Counted from the stretch's first letter, positions 20,531-33,159 are shown. The stretch is 64,000 nt of DNA from Coleophoma eucalyptorum (GCA_026120035.1 JALRME010000009.1:1-64000); one strand, 5' to 3'. Notes: generated from the letters alone by a model not told the origin. Translations and numbers: made by a program.

Positions 20531-21830
20531 TGTTCTTATGTGTTAGCATAAGGTAAGAAGATAGGATAAGGGAGTACTTCTCGACGTAATCGAGTTAGTA
20601 TTGTTGTGGAAACCTAGAAAACGGGGGATGTCAGTTCTTCTGAGGCTTGCCACGGACCGTGGCAAATGGGCGAGTAGGCAAGAAGGGCTGGGGACAAGCA
20701 CAAATGCATGGTGGAACAGGCCAACAAGCGACAGTGCTAAAAGCAAAGTCAAAGAAATCCTTGAAAGGATTGCCCCAAGATAGATCATGCTCATATGAGA
20801 GCTACCTCAGAATCGAGATAGACCATCGGTCTGAATCATATTTGCCTTCACGCTAATGAAAGTAAGAGGTTCCGCACCAAAAACCAGCGTGGACTACGAT
20901 CCATTGTAGCCTTGCGTTGCTAGCGCGTTGGCAGTAGCCACAGCAAGGCATTCGAATAGATCTTCTGATAAGGAACAGGATGTAATCGACAGGAGCTTTG
21001 GTTGAAAAAACTATGATGATATTAGCATACGTCGAAAGAAGGAGGAGGGAAGGTATCAATCCATAGATTCAAAAGCTGAACTTTGACAAATTGAGAGATT
21101 CGATGATCTGGATCTTAAAAGTTAGCCAAAATCAAAGGGAGGGCTGTACTTATCTTGATACGCTTTCTATGCCAGCTGAACCTACTGAAAGGATGGAAGT
21201 AAGGTTGAGAGGTTGTTGATAATAAAAGAAGAAAGGATGATAGTGAGGTGGAGAGGTTGTTAATGATTAAAGAAGGAAGAAAGGAGGAAGAAAGGAAGGA
21301 GAAAGGGACAAAATCAAAGAGAGAGTAATGCTCAACTTGAAGTTGAACTTGGCAGAATTGGTGAGGTAGTACTCTACTTGCAAGTCAGCTAGAGAGCGAA
21401 AAGGAGGCAAATACTCAACTTTATACGCCTTCACGTATCCAGAGATTGATGATAAGCTCGATCTAAGAATGGACAGTGATGATAATGAGGAAAGAAGAGG
21501 TGAATAAGATGGTGAGGAAAGAACAAAGTAGTTGGAAAGGAGAGGCAGGATTGAAGGCAAATAAAGGAAAAGAGAGAAGTACGTAGGTGGCAGTCGCGCG
21601 CAACCAAAAGAGCTGAAGATGAAGCTAGCGGAAGCTACACTGGCGAGAGAACCTCGCGTAATAACAGGCAATTGCAGCTCTGAACAAGAACTATATAAAA
21701 CATGTGGAGGCATGATTATATTGATCTATTCAGATGGAGGAGAGCTGAGGTTGAGAGGATAAGAGGATGAGAGGTTGAGCATGATAGAATGTGGAAGTGG
21801 AGATTGAAGAATTGTTGATGTTGAGAAAGT
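20300..21830. other. Purine-rich strand region without genes
   Basis: For about 1.5 kb the plus strand is dominated by A and G, with runs such as GAAGGAAGAAAGGAGGAAGAAAGGAAGGAG near 21268. The long minus-strand open frame at 21267-21713 is a consequence: it encodes almost only Leu, Ser, Pro and Phe. I see no real gene. GAGAGGTTGT(T)GATNATNAAAGAAG is repeated at about 21207 and 21250, and GGATGATAGTGAGGTGGAGAGG-like units recur. Confidence 0.5.
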
Positions 21831-22036
21831 GGTCGCTTCAATACGAATTACTGGATTCTTTGGTACCTACGCGACGAGGGCACATGACTTTGCCTGGGTT
21901 ACAACTTCTACGACTATTCAACACAGCCGTATACTGACTACTATTCGTTCATTCTTTTCTTATTTCTGAGCAGTTATAAACTGTTACTATTAAGGTTGGA
22001 ACTCGAGGGCGAGTAGAAGAAAAGAGAGGGGACGAA

Positions 22037-22261
22037 TGTGACGGTGTTACCTGATGTCACCTGATTTCAATTCTATTCTGTCACGAGGATCAAGCCTATA
22101 TATATACAGCTGGGCTGCACTATAGAAAAACAACAATTTTACATACCTTTTTAACTAACCCAAAATTTAACGATAACTGCGAAATGTAGTGCTGCTACTG
22201 AACTACCCTCTATTCCACGTCCTGCAACTCTATGTGCTCTGATGGGACTTTCCCCACCACA
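22037..22261 (+). mobile_element. Solo LTR, family with TGTGACGG start
   Basis: 225 bp from TGTGACGG to CCACCACA, with short inverted ends TGTG..CACA. It is a close match of 42463-42690 along its whole length, including the shared CTACCCTCTATTCCACGTCCT and CTCTGATGGGACTTTCCCC stretches. No clear 5-bp target duplication is visible. The internal region of an element is absent on both sides. Confidence 0.75.
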
Positions 22262-22881
22262 ATAGTACCCTAGAAAATAACAGAGTCTTTGGGGATGATA
22301 GCAAGGCGTGAGCGCAAGTCTTGGACTTTGATTGTAGCAATATCGACACTATTAATTATAACGTTACCTTTGCGATTTCCGAGAAAGTGAATCACTAAAC
22401 GACTATATAAACCAAAGGATCTTATGGCTGATGAGAGTGCTAATTACCATGGTAGCGAGAAGAAGTCCAACCTATTGCCAGGCCTTCAGGTCGAATGAAC
22501 TCGAAGATTGCCTATTTTCCAGATGTTGGAGCAATTTCATGATTGTATATTGAGGCGCGATATTTATAGCGTTGAGTCATGAATTCTATTCGAAAAGACT
22601 AGAAAGTGTTCTTCTATAACACAAAAGAGGGCTAATGATGTCTACCGATAGGAAGCTACTTTATTCTATATTCGTATCGAGTAAGGGAGGGCGAACAAGT
22701 CTTTAGCCTCAATAGCCTTCGATGCGGTCATGTCAAGCAAGTAAGAAGCCCAGGATAATGTAAACCGTGCGAGAATATAGCCTTAGTATTCATAATCGAA
22801 TACTCTTCCATCAGACTAAAAGATATCGGGCCGCCGATCAATAGTGATGAGGCTCAATATCTTCGAGCATACTACCACCGG
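22262..22881. other. Intergenic, no gene seen
   Basis: AT-rich, many TA dinucleotides, no reading frame I can support. Confidence 0.4.
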
Positions 22882-23276
22882 CTACTTTACACTCATCGCA
22901 GTAGCGGTGATGGCATTCAGTGGGGATGGGACTATCCAGACCAGGATCACTACCAGAAACCATGATGCGGTATTGAAGATTGCGCGATTAAATTTCGTGA
23001 CAGGGTTTGCTTCTCGCGCAGTATCCAGAATTTGAGCCAGGAGTACCCCTGCGTCACCTCTGCAAGATGAACAACAACAAATCAAAGCTACAAATAAAGC
23101 CATGCGTCGATCGAATCTTCTCCCCACAAAGATGATTTATCATGTACCACGGCAAGGATAACCTGCGCAAGACAGACCACCAGCTCTGCGATAGTTGCGA
23201 CGAGGATGACGAGGAATGAGCATTTGGTCGAATACTGTGCGACAGACTCCTCCGTTGATACGCCATCACTGGCCAT
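22882..23276 (-). CDS. Small putative membrane protein, exon structure uncertain
   Basis: An ATG at 23276 opens a frame with an acidic start and a clear membrane helix (FLVILVATIAELVVCLAQVILAVV, residues ~20-44). A second open segment downstream (to 22882) encodes GVLLAQILDTAREANPVTKF and a second hydrophobic stretch (SWFLVVILVWIVP). A TTCATCTTGCAG acceptor in the right place and a weak GTGGGG donor would join them in frame, giving roughly 100-120 residues. The model is tentative. I do not recognise a family. Confidence 0.35.
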
Positions 23277-24053
23277 GTATTGACATATTCGTGCCTAGTT
23301 GATAGAGTAGTATACCGATATTAATTATAAAACTATATAATATAGGCTTTTTGTAGAGGCCAAAAGTATTATTGGAAATACTAGGCTCTAAGGGTAAATT
23401 CTTGCTGAATTGTTATTATAAAGAGCTATCGAGGAGGTGGTATTATTATACTAGGGTTGCGAAGATAATTGACTTATTGTTGAGCATTCACTTATCAACT
23501 ATCCACTCACGCAATTGTTATCTTATATGGAGTGGTTCTAGGCAACACTGTGAGATATTTCTTTCTATCCATCCCAGGATAATTATTGTTTTACTTGGCC
23601 TTCTCTGATTTCGGATGACTAGGATGGATCCATCATACACAGCCTGTAGCCAATTAATCCCTTGCAGTTGGTTTCCTGAAGCCAAGTACGGCGGAACCTA
23701 ATTAATCTTTCAGCAAATAAGAGGTGTCGGGAGTATCCATTTTCGTATTTGTTACCTGTGCTCTGTGGATCCTGTAGAAAGCGGTATAACGTCCGACGTA
23801 CTTTCGGTGATGAGTCAGTGAACAGGGTAGATATCCCGACTTTTGGGCGAAGAAAAGGGAAATGTGCAGAGTATGAGGGAATACCAACTAACTGACTGTG
23901 GCTAAGAAGCGGCACAGTGGTATAGTATCTCAGCCGCACAGCCCTAGTCCTAGCCAGCCCTAAGTATTGCGCAAGCCTAGTAACTTAGTAGTACATAAGA
24001 CATGGAATATCTCTTCCTTCTTCCTTTTGGTATCCGTATATCGACTGATCGTC
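23277..24053. other. Intergenic, no gene seen
   Basis: AT-rich up to about 23600. Minus-strand open frames at 23619-23939 show no family features. The last 100 bases are the leader of the surface-protein gene. Confidence 0.4.
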
Positions 24054-24641
24054 ATGTATTCTCTTACTTCACTATGCATGGCCGCCTTGACCATCAGCTT
24101 GGCCGCGGCTCAAAATGCCTCTACCACCTACATCCCTATGATCGCGGCTGGCACCACCATAGCACCCACCGAGAGTGTTGCCGGTAGTATCGTAGGGGTC
24201 ACAGCGCTTATAACGACTATCGCCATCAAGTGTGTGAGCATCGATACCAACTGCCCAGCTTCAGATACGTGGACCGTCACCCAAGGTCCATCAACTTACT
24301 CGATGAGCGTCGCCTTCCGTACGAAGTCGGAGGGGATCGAAGTTGACATGACCATAGACGAAAAATGCATCATTACGTCTTCTACAGTCGGTGTCTCCTG
24401 TACCAACTCACTGGGCGTCGAGGCCAGTTATCGAGGCGAGAAGAGCTCGACGTCTACCATAGCAAAGCCAACATTTACTGCTGGCGAGATCACTTACCAG
24501 CCACTGCTGATTACTGGTGGGGTGGAGAAGCTGAATCAGGCCCAGGCAACTCAGACGCCGGTCGGGGCGGCGGGTAGAATTGCTGCTAGAGATGCGGCTT
24601 TAGCTGTGGTTGCTGGTGCAGCTGTTGTGGGCTTGATGTAG
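24054..24641 (+). CDS. Secreted, probably GPI-anchored surface protein
   Basis: I place the start at the internal ATG 24054 because it gives a clean signal peptide (MYSLTSLCMAALTISLAAAQ); the longer open frame begins at 23967. The 195-residue product has the layout of a widespread fungal secreted family that I recall as small GPI-type cell-wall proteins: TTYIPMIAAGT start, a Cys pair around KCVSIDTNC, WTVTQGPSTYSM, a second Cys pair in EKCII and SCTN, then TYQPLLITGGVEKL. The C-terminus is a small-residue/hydrophobic tail (AALAVVAGAAVVGLM) preceded by Ala/Gly, as for GPI attachment. Function unknown; location cell wall or plasma membrane. Confidence 0.75.
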   Translation: MYSLTSLCMAALTISLAAAQNASTTYIPMIAAGTTIAPTESVAGSIVGVTALITTIAIKCVSIDTNCPASDTWTVTQGPSTYSMSVAFRTKSEGIEVDMTIDEKCIITSSTVGVSCTNSLGVEASYRGEKSSTSTIAKPTFTAGEITYQPLLITGGVEKLNQAQATQTPVGAAGRIAARDAALAVVAGAAVVGLM

Positions 24642-25391
24642 ACTGAAGCTCGACGACGAGGAATGTTATGATACCAATGCGACTGCTATGACTGAATGTT
24701 ACTCTCAAAAAGAGCCAAAAATTGTTACTAACCTCCGGAGTGTTACGTCCCTGTGCCTTGGGCGGTAGCGTAGGCTTCTTCAGTAGGGGGCGAAAATCCC
24801 ACGCGGGCCACGACCCGAACCGTTGACCCCGTTTAAATCATCACGTCACGCTAGCCTCCGCTCTGTAGCTGCATCCTCATTCGCTTACAACATGCTCAAA
24901 TTTGCCTCGCCCTCCGTTCTGAAAGTGCTTCGCCTATCTTCGATTCATTTTCCTTGAGCTTCGAGATACCTTTGCGAGATATTATGGCAGCGAGGCTAGT
25001 GCGAGGCAGACTCGATTCATACCGACATGTTCAGCCAAGTGCTTTCAATACTAGCTAGTGGAATCTAAATTTTGTTGCTGTATTAAACAGCCACCTAGAA
25101 GTCAAGAGATCCGATAGGGTGGAAGCGTGCGTTAGAGCAGAATATTAGGTTTGGCTCGAGGCAAGGTTGACAAGGAGGCAGAATGTTGGCAGCTGATTCA
25201 CAAGGAGCTGCAGCATTTTTAAGGCAACGCCTTTGATGCCTTATCTGGGATTCGGCCCCGCATATTCATCCATCCATCCATGCATTCATTGCTTTACCAA
25301 GCTCATACTCGAAAAGACACGCTCTGCTCGTTGAATTATTTGAGAGGACAGTAGATAGAGTGTGCTTGTCTTTTGTTGAGAATGAACGAAT
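24642..25391. other. Intergenic, with a possible LTR start
   Basis: At 24742 a TGTTACGTCC start followed by ..CTTCTTCAGT resembles 35639, so both may be ends of one repeat family; no other boundary is visible. CATC is repeated four times near 25267. Otherwise no feature. Confidence 0.35.
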
Positions 25392-28300
25392 ATGAATCAC
25401 ATGGCCACAACAATACCAGTGCCCGACATAGCTATACGTCCGTATGTAATCTACATAATCATCTACAGACCTTAACTTGGCATCATTCCTTATTCATCTA
25501 CAAAAGCTTTCAATATTGGACACTGCTAACATAATCTGCGTTCTACAGAAAACCCAACGACAATCTATGGCAGCAAGCTCTCCAGACTCTGAGCCATGAC
25601 GATAGAGATAGGCTAACGGGCAACACGGATAAGCTAACGGTTCTAAATAATGTTCTTGAGCGAGCGGAGGGGATGAAAGCGGTTTGCCTCTCGAGAAGAT
25701 GGAAGTATACCAATAAAGATGGGGACGTCGTCATCATTCGTGATATGCTGTGTAAGGTGACAAGCTGGATTCAAAAGTTCAAGGAGATTGGAGATATCGC
25801 GGTTCAATATGATCCAACTCACGCAGCCTTACCATGGGCTGGCATCCGATTTCTGTTTCAGGTAAAGTGACCTGCTTCTTCAGAGGCGCCTCTTCATGAT
25901 TGTTTTACAGATTACCATAAACGACAGCCAAACCTTTGGATCAATGTGCGAGGGCATCGAAAGAGTTTCCAACCTAATCCCACAATATACTATATTCGAG
26001 CTCGTATATCTCCGAGACGACATCCCTGCGACATCAAGTACGAAAAGCAAATTGCAAGAATCACTGGTTCGCCTATATTCGGTTGTCCTAATATATCTCT
26101 CGCAAGCAAAGCGATACTATTCTCAAAACACCGCTAGTACGTTGGTAGTTGAAGCTCCGTACTTATACAAGTACTAACACAGAGATTTAGAACGTTTAAT
26201 GAAGAGCGCTTTTCAGAACCCAGAAACGATGGTTGATACCTATCTAGATACGATAGCCAAAGAGCAAGTCAATGTGGATTCGCATGCGCGCCTTCTAGAT
26301 GCTGAATGTGGGTCATCCTCTTTGGGGGCATGTTATTGCGCACTCTGAACTGATAATCTATCAATGGATTACTGACTTGTGAGCGAAGGTATCCACAAAA
26401 TTCACTACGATGTAGATTCACTGAGTCAACGTAAGCACGTTATATTCCCAGAACATAGAGAGAAAATCAAAGTAATGAGGTTCATCATTAGAGTCTACTC
26501 AGATCTTGGCAGATATTCAGCAATCGGAAAAACGAATTCACGAATCTACCATTAGTAAGTTCTTTATTAAAGAACTTACCCATTGTCATCTGGTATGAAA
26601 TTGTGCTCATGGTCATTTAGATGCACTAAACCAGTCACGGCAGCCGCTCATTGAGATGTTGTCCAGAGGTAATTTAATTTCCTATATAATAATTTACCAT
26701 CACTATAACTCTTTACTATTCAGGCATTGAAGTCATCGACACTGGTGTTGGAGGCATCCTGGAAAGTATAGAAGCTATGAACATAAGTAAGTTCAGAGCA
26801 TCTTTTTTAAGAAATTCTGATGTCGTATCTAACCACCAGATTCAAGCCTCCAGTTTCTGCGATCTAAGAACTATAATATCGGACTTACATCAGCCAATTT
26901 GGCGTTCAGCGACACAGCTCTCAGAGCTACATGACCAACTCAAAAGTAAGTCAACGGTTTCGTTCATCCTTCTCTCGCCTGTTCATTCATACTACTTTGT
27001 GCATTCTATATTATTATCTACACAATAGATGTTATTATCACTGGTGTTTGACGCTCTCTATGATGAAAATTCTTACGAAATCGAGAGCGTTTCCCAACAT
27101 GCATGCGAAGCTGTCGCTGTCTTTCTTCATACTGTCCTAATATCTGACACTGGAACTTATGAGAATCTAGAGAGTGAGCGCCGTGAAATTCTCCAGTGGG
27201 TTTCTAAGGTACCGTATGCACTTCATCACAAAACTATTGGGCATGGGGTTTTGCCCAATTCTGGGAAATGGCTACAACATAAGCGAGAATTCCTCGATTG
27301 GAGAAGGTCTAGTACTTCATCTATACTGTGGTTACATGGAATACGTAATTTTTCCTAATCACCTTCGAATTCTGCAAAATGCTGATAAATAATTAATTAG
27401 CTGGATCGGGCAAGAGTAAACTAGTGTTAGTATTTGTACAGGTCTAAATATTCTTTGCCGAGCTTACTTGAGTTTCAGATTCTCGATTATCGAATATTAT
27501 AAGAAAAACATCCCCAATGAAGAAACCTCTACGTCACTTGCGTATTTTTACTGTACGCGTAATCCTGCAGAACCACAACGTTCAAGTCCCCAAGAGATTC
27601 TTAATTGCATCTTAAAGCAGCTGTCATGCTCAACCTCGAGTCGTCCTATAAGGGAGCCACTTGTCAACGTTTACCAGAGGAGGAAAGAAGCGGCAGAAGA
27701 AGACGGTTGCGACCCTCTTATGCTCGAAACAACAGAATGTGTTGAAGTTATCCTAGCGCTCTTAGAGGCTAATCCCGCCATCATCGTCATCGATGCATTA
27801 GATGAATGCAATCCCCTTCGGCGACACGAGCTACTTGAAGCCTTGGACAGAATCATCTCGCACTCATCAAATCTGGTGAAATTATTTGTATCGAGCCGAG
27901 ACGACAATGACATTGTATGTTGTCTTCAAAATTCGCCCAATATTTTCATCTCCGCTAGTGATAATAGCGAAGACATCACTCGATTTGTGACTTTGGAGGT
28001 AGAACAAGCTATTCAGAAAAAGAAATTGCTTTCTGGTAATGTTTCACCATCTATAGAAAGCCAGATGAAACAGGTACTCATGCATGGAGCGCAGGGAATG
28101 TGAGACAGTACTCTCTACAGTATTGTTTTCATAAGCTAATCTTGGCGTAGGTTTCGATGGGTTAGTCTGCAAATTCACAATTTGTGTGATTTTGAAAGGA
28201 TAAAGCATGAGAAAGATCTTGAGCAGGAGCTTGGCCGACTTCCAAAGACATTAAGAGAATCCTACGATGTGATACATGCGCGGATACTGGAATCTGGCAA

Positions 28301-31300
28301 CTTTAGCCAGCGTGTGGCAAGAGATACCTTCAGATGGTTGATATGCGCACAGCGCCCTCTGGAAGTAGAGGAGTTCCTTGAAGCCCTTTCAGTGTCTACT
28401 GATGGAATTCGTGACAAGTTGTCTCAAGATAATTTATTAGATATGTGTCAAAACCTCGTTGTTTTGGACAAGGAGTTAAACATATTTCGATTCGCGCATC
28501 TGTCTATTCGAGAGTATCTGGAGAGCACAGAAGCATATTCGCAAGCAGAAGCACATCTATTAGCAACAGAAAGATGCTTGCTTGAGTTTGTCAACAGTAC
28601 TGGGCTTATCCAAAGTTTTCCGTCAAGGCTATTGCAGTATGCAACATTATACTGGCCTACTCACCTTCGGCACTTGGAAAGTTGTTTTTGGGCATCTAAA
28701 TTAGAGAAATCCATTTCTGGCTTTCTCCTTCCACCGGACGCAGCTACGTCTGATACTCCATTTTCCAGGTGGATGTCGGCTGCTGCAAACATGTACCGAT
28801 CATTAGAGAGAACGAATTCTTTAACAGCTCTTTTAAACAGTTCGATGTGTTTCCCACCAAACCCACTTTTATTGGCGTGCTCCTTTGGGCTCATATCTAT
28901 TTTAGACGTTTTAGATGGTACTAAGGCTATAAATTGGAACCAAACGAATTGGGATGACTACACTGGGTTACAATTAGGAATAATCCATGGACACCATTCG
29001 GTAGTACAAAGATTGTTGCAAAGGAGAATTGATGTAAACATCAAGACCAAAGATAACATAACAGCACTTTCCTTGGCTGCTTCGAAAGGGAATGCACAGA
29101 TTGTAAAGATGCTTTTGGAATCTCATACAAGCACCGAATCTCAAGATATAAACGGGAAAACTGCATTACATTTTGCATCTGAGCGAGGCCATGTCACTGT
29201 CATCCAACAACTCATAGAGTATGGCGCGGATCCTGGAGCAGAGACTCGAAGCGGAGAGACACCAATATATCTTGCAGCATGTTATAAACAGCAAGAAGCT
29301 CTTACGCTTTTGTTGCAAAACGAAGTAAACGTCTCTATACCAACTACAAGTGGTCATACAGCACTGTTGGAGGCAAGTGAGAGAGGGTACAAATCCATTG
29401 TTAATCTACTTTTAAACAGTGGAGCTCAAACTCAGGCACGTACAATAAGCGGGGATACAGCTCTGCATAGAGCAGCCTTGAATGGTCATATTCAAGTGGT
29501 TAATTTGCTAGTCAAGCACCAAGCAGAGGTAAATCCAAAGTCGCGCGATAGCTGGGCTCTACTCTATGGACCATCACTGAATGGCCACCTTGAGATAGTC
29601 AGGTTTCTCGTAGAACACCAAGCAGAGGTTAATATAATGTCAGACGATGGAAAGGCCCCCATCTATGGAGCATCACAAAATGGCCACCTTGAGATAGTCA
29701 AACTTCTTATAGAACACCAGGCAGAAGTGAATACAAAGTCAGAAAACGGGCTGACCCCCCTCTATATCGCATCGGAGAACGGACATCTCGAGGTAGTTCA
29801 GTACCTTATAGGACACCAGGCAGAGGTGAATATAAAGTCAAAAAACGGATGGACCCCCGTCTATGTCGCATCATATAAGGGACATCTTAGGGTGGTTCAG
29901 TACCTTATAGGAAACCAGGCAGAGGTGAATATAAAGTCAGACGACTACGGATGGAGCCCCCTCTATATCGCATCACGGAACGGACATCTCCAGGTAGTTC
30001 AGTACCTTATAAAACACCAGGCAGAAGTGAATATAAAGTCAAAAAACCGATGGACCCCTCTCCACGGAGCATCACAGATGGGACATCTCGAGGTAGTTCA
30101 GTACCTTATAGAACATGAAGCAGAAGTGAATATAAAGTCAAAAAATGGATGGACTCCCCTCCATGTAGCATCACGAAATGGTCACCTTGAAATAGTCAAA
30201 CTTCTTATAGAACACCAGGCAGAAGTGAATATAAATTCAGGCGATGACGGAGAGACCCCTCTCTATATTGCGTCAGCGAACGGACATCTCGAGGTAGTTC
30301 AGTACCTTATAGAGCACGAGGCAGAGGTGAATATAAATTCAGACGACGGGCGGGCCCCCCTATATGGAGCATCACTGAATGGCCACCTGGAGATGGTCAA
30401 AATTCTTATAGAACACCAGGCAGAGGTGGATATAAATTCAGGCGATGGAGAGACCCCCCTCTATATCGCGTCAGACAAGGGACATCTCGAGGTAGTTCAG
30501 TACCTTATAGGGCACCAGGCAGAGGTAAATATAAAGTCAGAAAACGGATGGACCCCTCTCTACGAAGCATCACAAAATGGCCACCTTGAGATAGTCAAGC
30601 TTCTTATAGAACAACAGGCAGAGGTAAATATAAAGTCAGACTACGGATGGACCCCCCTCTATATTGCATCACAGAACGGACATCTCGAGGTAGTTCAGTA
30701 CCTTATAGAACACCAGGCAGAAGTGAATATAAAGTCAAACAACGGGCGGACCCCCCTCTATATCGCATCATATAAGGGACATCTGAGGGTGGTTCAGTAC
30801 CTTATAGGAAACCAGGCAGAGGTAAATATAAAGTCAGACGACTACGGATGGACCCCCCTCTATATCGCATCACAGAACGGATATCTCGAGGTAGTCCAGT
30901 ACCTTATAGGGCACCAGGCAGAAGTGAATATAAAGTCAGACGACGGGTGGACCGCACTCCATAGAGCATCACGAAATGGCCACCTTGAGATAGTCAAACT
31001 TCTTATAGAACACCAGGCAGAGGTGAATACAAAGTCAGAAAACGGACTGACCCCCCTCTATATCGCATCGGAGAACGGACATCTCGAGGTAGTTCAGTAC
31101 CTTATAGGACACCAGGCAGAGGTGAATATAAAGTCAGACAACGGATGGACCCCCGTCTATGTCGCATCATATAAGGGACATCTCGAGGTAGCTCAGTACC
31201 TTATAGAACACCAGGCAGAAGTGAATATAAAGTCAAAAAACGGATGGACCCCCCTCCACGGAGTATCACAGATGGGACATCCTGAATTAGTTCAGTACCT

Positions 31301-31808
31301 TATAGGACACCAGGCAGAGGCGAATATAAACGTCACAGAAGACGTAGTCGTTGCAGCTGCAGAAAACGAGGAGAGTGGCCTAGAGCTGATGACCCTCTTA
31401 GTCAAGGAAAGAGGAGCTGAGGCTCAGATCACAGAAGACATAGTCGTTGCCGCTGCTTCAAACGAGGAGAGTGGCCTAAAGCTGATGACGCTCTTGCTCG
31501 AGGAAAGAGGAGCTGATGTTCGGATCACAGAAGAAGTAGTTGTTGCTACTGCTGCAAACGAGAAAAGTGGCCTAAAGCTGATGACCCTCTTACTCAAGGA
31601 AAGAGGAGCTGAGGCTCAAATCACAGAAGACGTAGTCGTTGCCGCTGCTGCAAACGAGGAGAGTGGCCTAGACCTGATGACGCTCTTACTCAAGGAAAGA
31701 GGAGCTGAGGTTCAGATCACAGAAATGGTACTTGATATAGCAGGGAAGAATTACAATTGTGGGAATGAGTTGATTGAACTCTTACTCGAGCTAAATAACC
31801 AGAGCTAA
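25392..31808 (+). CDS. NLR: DUF7708-like, NACHT, 24 ankyrin and 5 C-terminal repeats
   Basis: Exons I can place: 25392-25441, 25549-25861, 25911-26136, 26191-26307, 26389-26430, 26492-26554, 26621-26668, 26724-26956, 27029-27344, 27401-27425, 27479-28099, 28151-31808; phases agree and give ~1,903 residues. The GTAAGT sites at 26787 and 26946 would break the frame, so I read through them and use GTTTCG at 26957; this part is unsure. The N-terminus has HAALPWAGIRFLFQ, typical of the DUF7708/NACHT_N-type domains of fungal NLRs. Walker A is GIPGSGKS (~468-475), assembled across two introns; Walker B is AIIVIDALDECN (~577). A winged-helix-like region follows, then ankyrin repeats (~945-1743) and five repeats of another type. 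NLRs sense non-self and trigger cell death. The final exon is open, without RIP stops. Confidence 0.85.
28932..31327 (+). repeat. 24 ankyrin repeats, the later ones nearly identical
   Basis: Repeats of 33-34 codons. The first six are diverged; from about 29520 on they share GHLE(I/V)V..LI.HQAEVNIKS with very high DNA identity. Two classes alternate: 'EIVKLLIEHQ' and 'EVVQYLIGHQ/EHQ'. Blocks recur in order: the unit TKSENGLTPLYIASENG plus the following WTPVYVASYKG unit occur near 29732-29930 and again near 31028-31190; the RVVQYLIGNQ plus SDDYGW pair occurs near 29880-29960 and 30775-30850. This points to recent tandem duplication or unequal exchange. Confidence 0.9.
31328..31807 (+). repeat. 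Five ~33-residue C-terminal repeats of the NLR
   Basis: Units of the form ITEDVVVAAAANEESGL.LMTLLLKERGAEVQ: four close copies and a diverged last one ending at the stop codon. Similar 'ITEEVVKAAA.N....MTLLLE.RG' repeats are known at the C-terminus of fungal ankyrin NLRs. They are helical and likely extend the solenoid. Confidence 0.8.
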
Positions 31809-33159
31809 TTCGATTTTCTGCTCGCCTAAAAACTATAACGCTCTTCTCAAGCTGATCGAACAATCTTACATCTCTTCTTCAATAACAGGCGTTTGTACTA
31901 AATTAGACACTAGTATATAACTTAAAGGTTCTATTACAAAGGCTGCTGCCGTAGCGGCTGTACTTCACGATCGTAAAATATGTTATACTAAGCAAAATAT
32001 AGCAGCTGAATTACGAAAGAGTATTATCAAGAGTACTTTATAATTTCCAAATTTGCAGAGTACCCGCTACTTAATCGCTTCCGGTGGAAAACGAAAAAAC
32101 CCCTATATTAAATTGTAACTTACCATAAGAAAGCCAGTGAATACATGGAAAGTTCTATCAACAGTGCAGGCATTTTGAGGTTGGTGATAACGAGAAGAGG
32201 ACTAAAGAATCCAGTTGGAAAACGAAGGAAGCACTCAAGGGCAATAATAAGACAGAAGAATTTTATTGAAAAGGGAATAATTCATACGTCAAGACCAGCT
32301 ATAAGGCAAGACAAGTCAAAGTGCAATTACTACATCTATAGCATTAGGAAAACTCTCAGAGTTTTTTCCTACTATAATCCAAACTTTGGCTTAGTAACTA
32401 AATGAAAGAATATTACATAACCCGATATGCTTCATTCTTTTGAAGTCTCAAGTGTATAAATGCATAGTCAGTGTGCCCTTGCTGTAATCCATTTTATTAC
32501 TATTGTGCATCACCCGCCTTACTCTAGATGCGTAACATTAGCAAATATGCCTAGGCTTCCATACCTTCTTATGTACTCATTGTGAAACCCTTGCACCCAA
32601 TTCAGTACGATGCGGCAACTCGTACGCTACATCCGATACCTCTGTGACGGTCCACCCTTGAATCTTCGTTATCATTTAAGGTTAATGCACTCTTTTCCAT
32701 CCCACAATATCTGCATCTTCTGCCTCGGTTGCAAAATTTCGAAAATGGCTGCCCAGGCAGAGAGCACAGCTCTTTCATATGCCTCATTCTGCTCGCATCT
32801 CATACCTTATGGCTACGTCTTATATTCGACTTCCCGGTGTTCCTCATTTGTGGCCTAATATTGGCCGACCCCTATGCAACTGCCATGCCAGTGCTGTTCA
32901 ATCACCGGCATTAAAATCGACTCTGGCCTAAAGACACGCTCATTATCACATGATTACAGAAAGTACTTGCTGGAAAAGGAAGCTGGGGTAAGTTACCGGT
33001 TAATGGTTTTCCGTTTCCCAGATCCCTGGTATAACCAAAACCGCTTCTTAGGTCTTCGGCATGGCTTCATAACCTCTCAGGAATCTCGAGACATGTCAAT
33101 ATAGCACATATCATAGCCCTCGAATGTGGCGCTTAAATGTGGCCCTTACTACTAGTATG
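31809..33159. other. 3' region and intergenic space of the NLR
   Basis: At 31924-32040 a frame reads SITKAAAVAAVLHDRKICYT.. and then LRKSIIKSTL, stopping at TAA; it resembles the C-terminal repeat start and may be a lost extension of the NLR. ORFs at 32145-32405 and 32610-32914 are short, without family features. Confidence 0.35.

Noticed and set aside
21267..21713. 148-codon minus-strand frame
   Set aside because: Composition almost only Leu, Ser, Pro and Phe; explained by the purine-rich plus strand.
24742..25100. Possible LTR beginning TGTTACGTCC, similar to 35639
   Set aside because: Only about 45 bases are shared and no matching end with CA terminus could be found, so no element is called.
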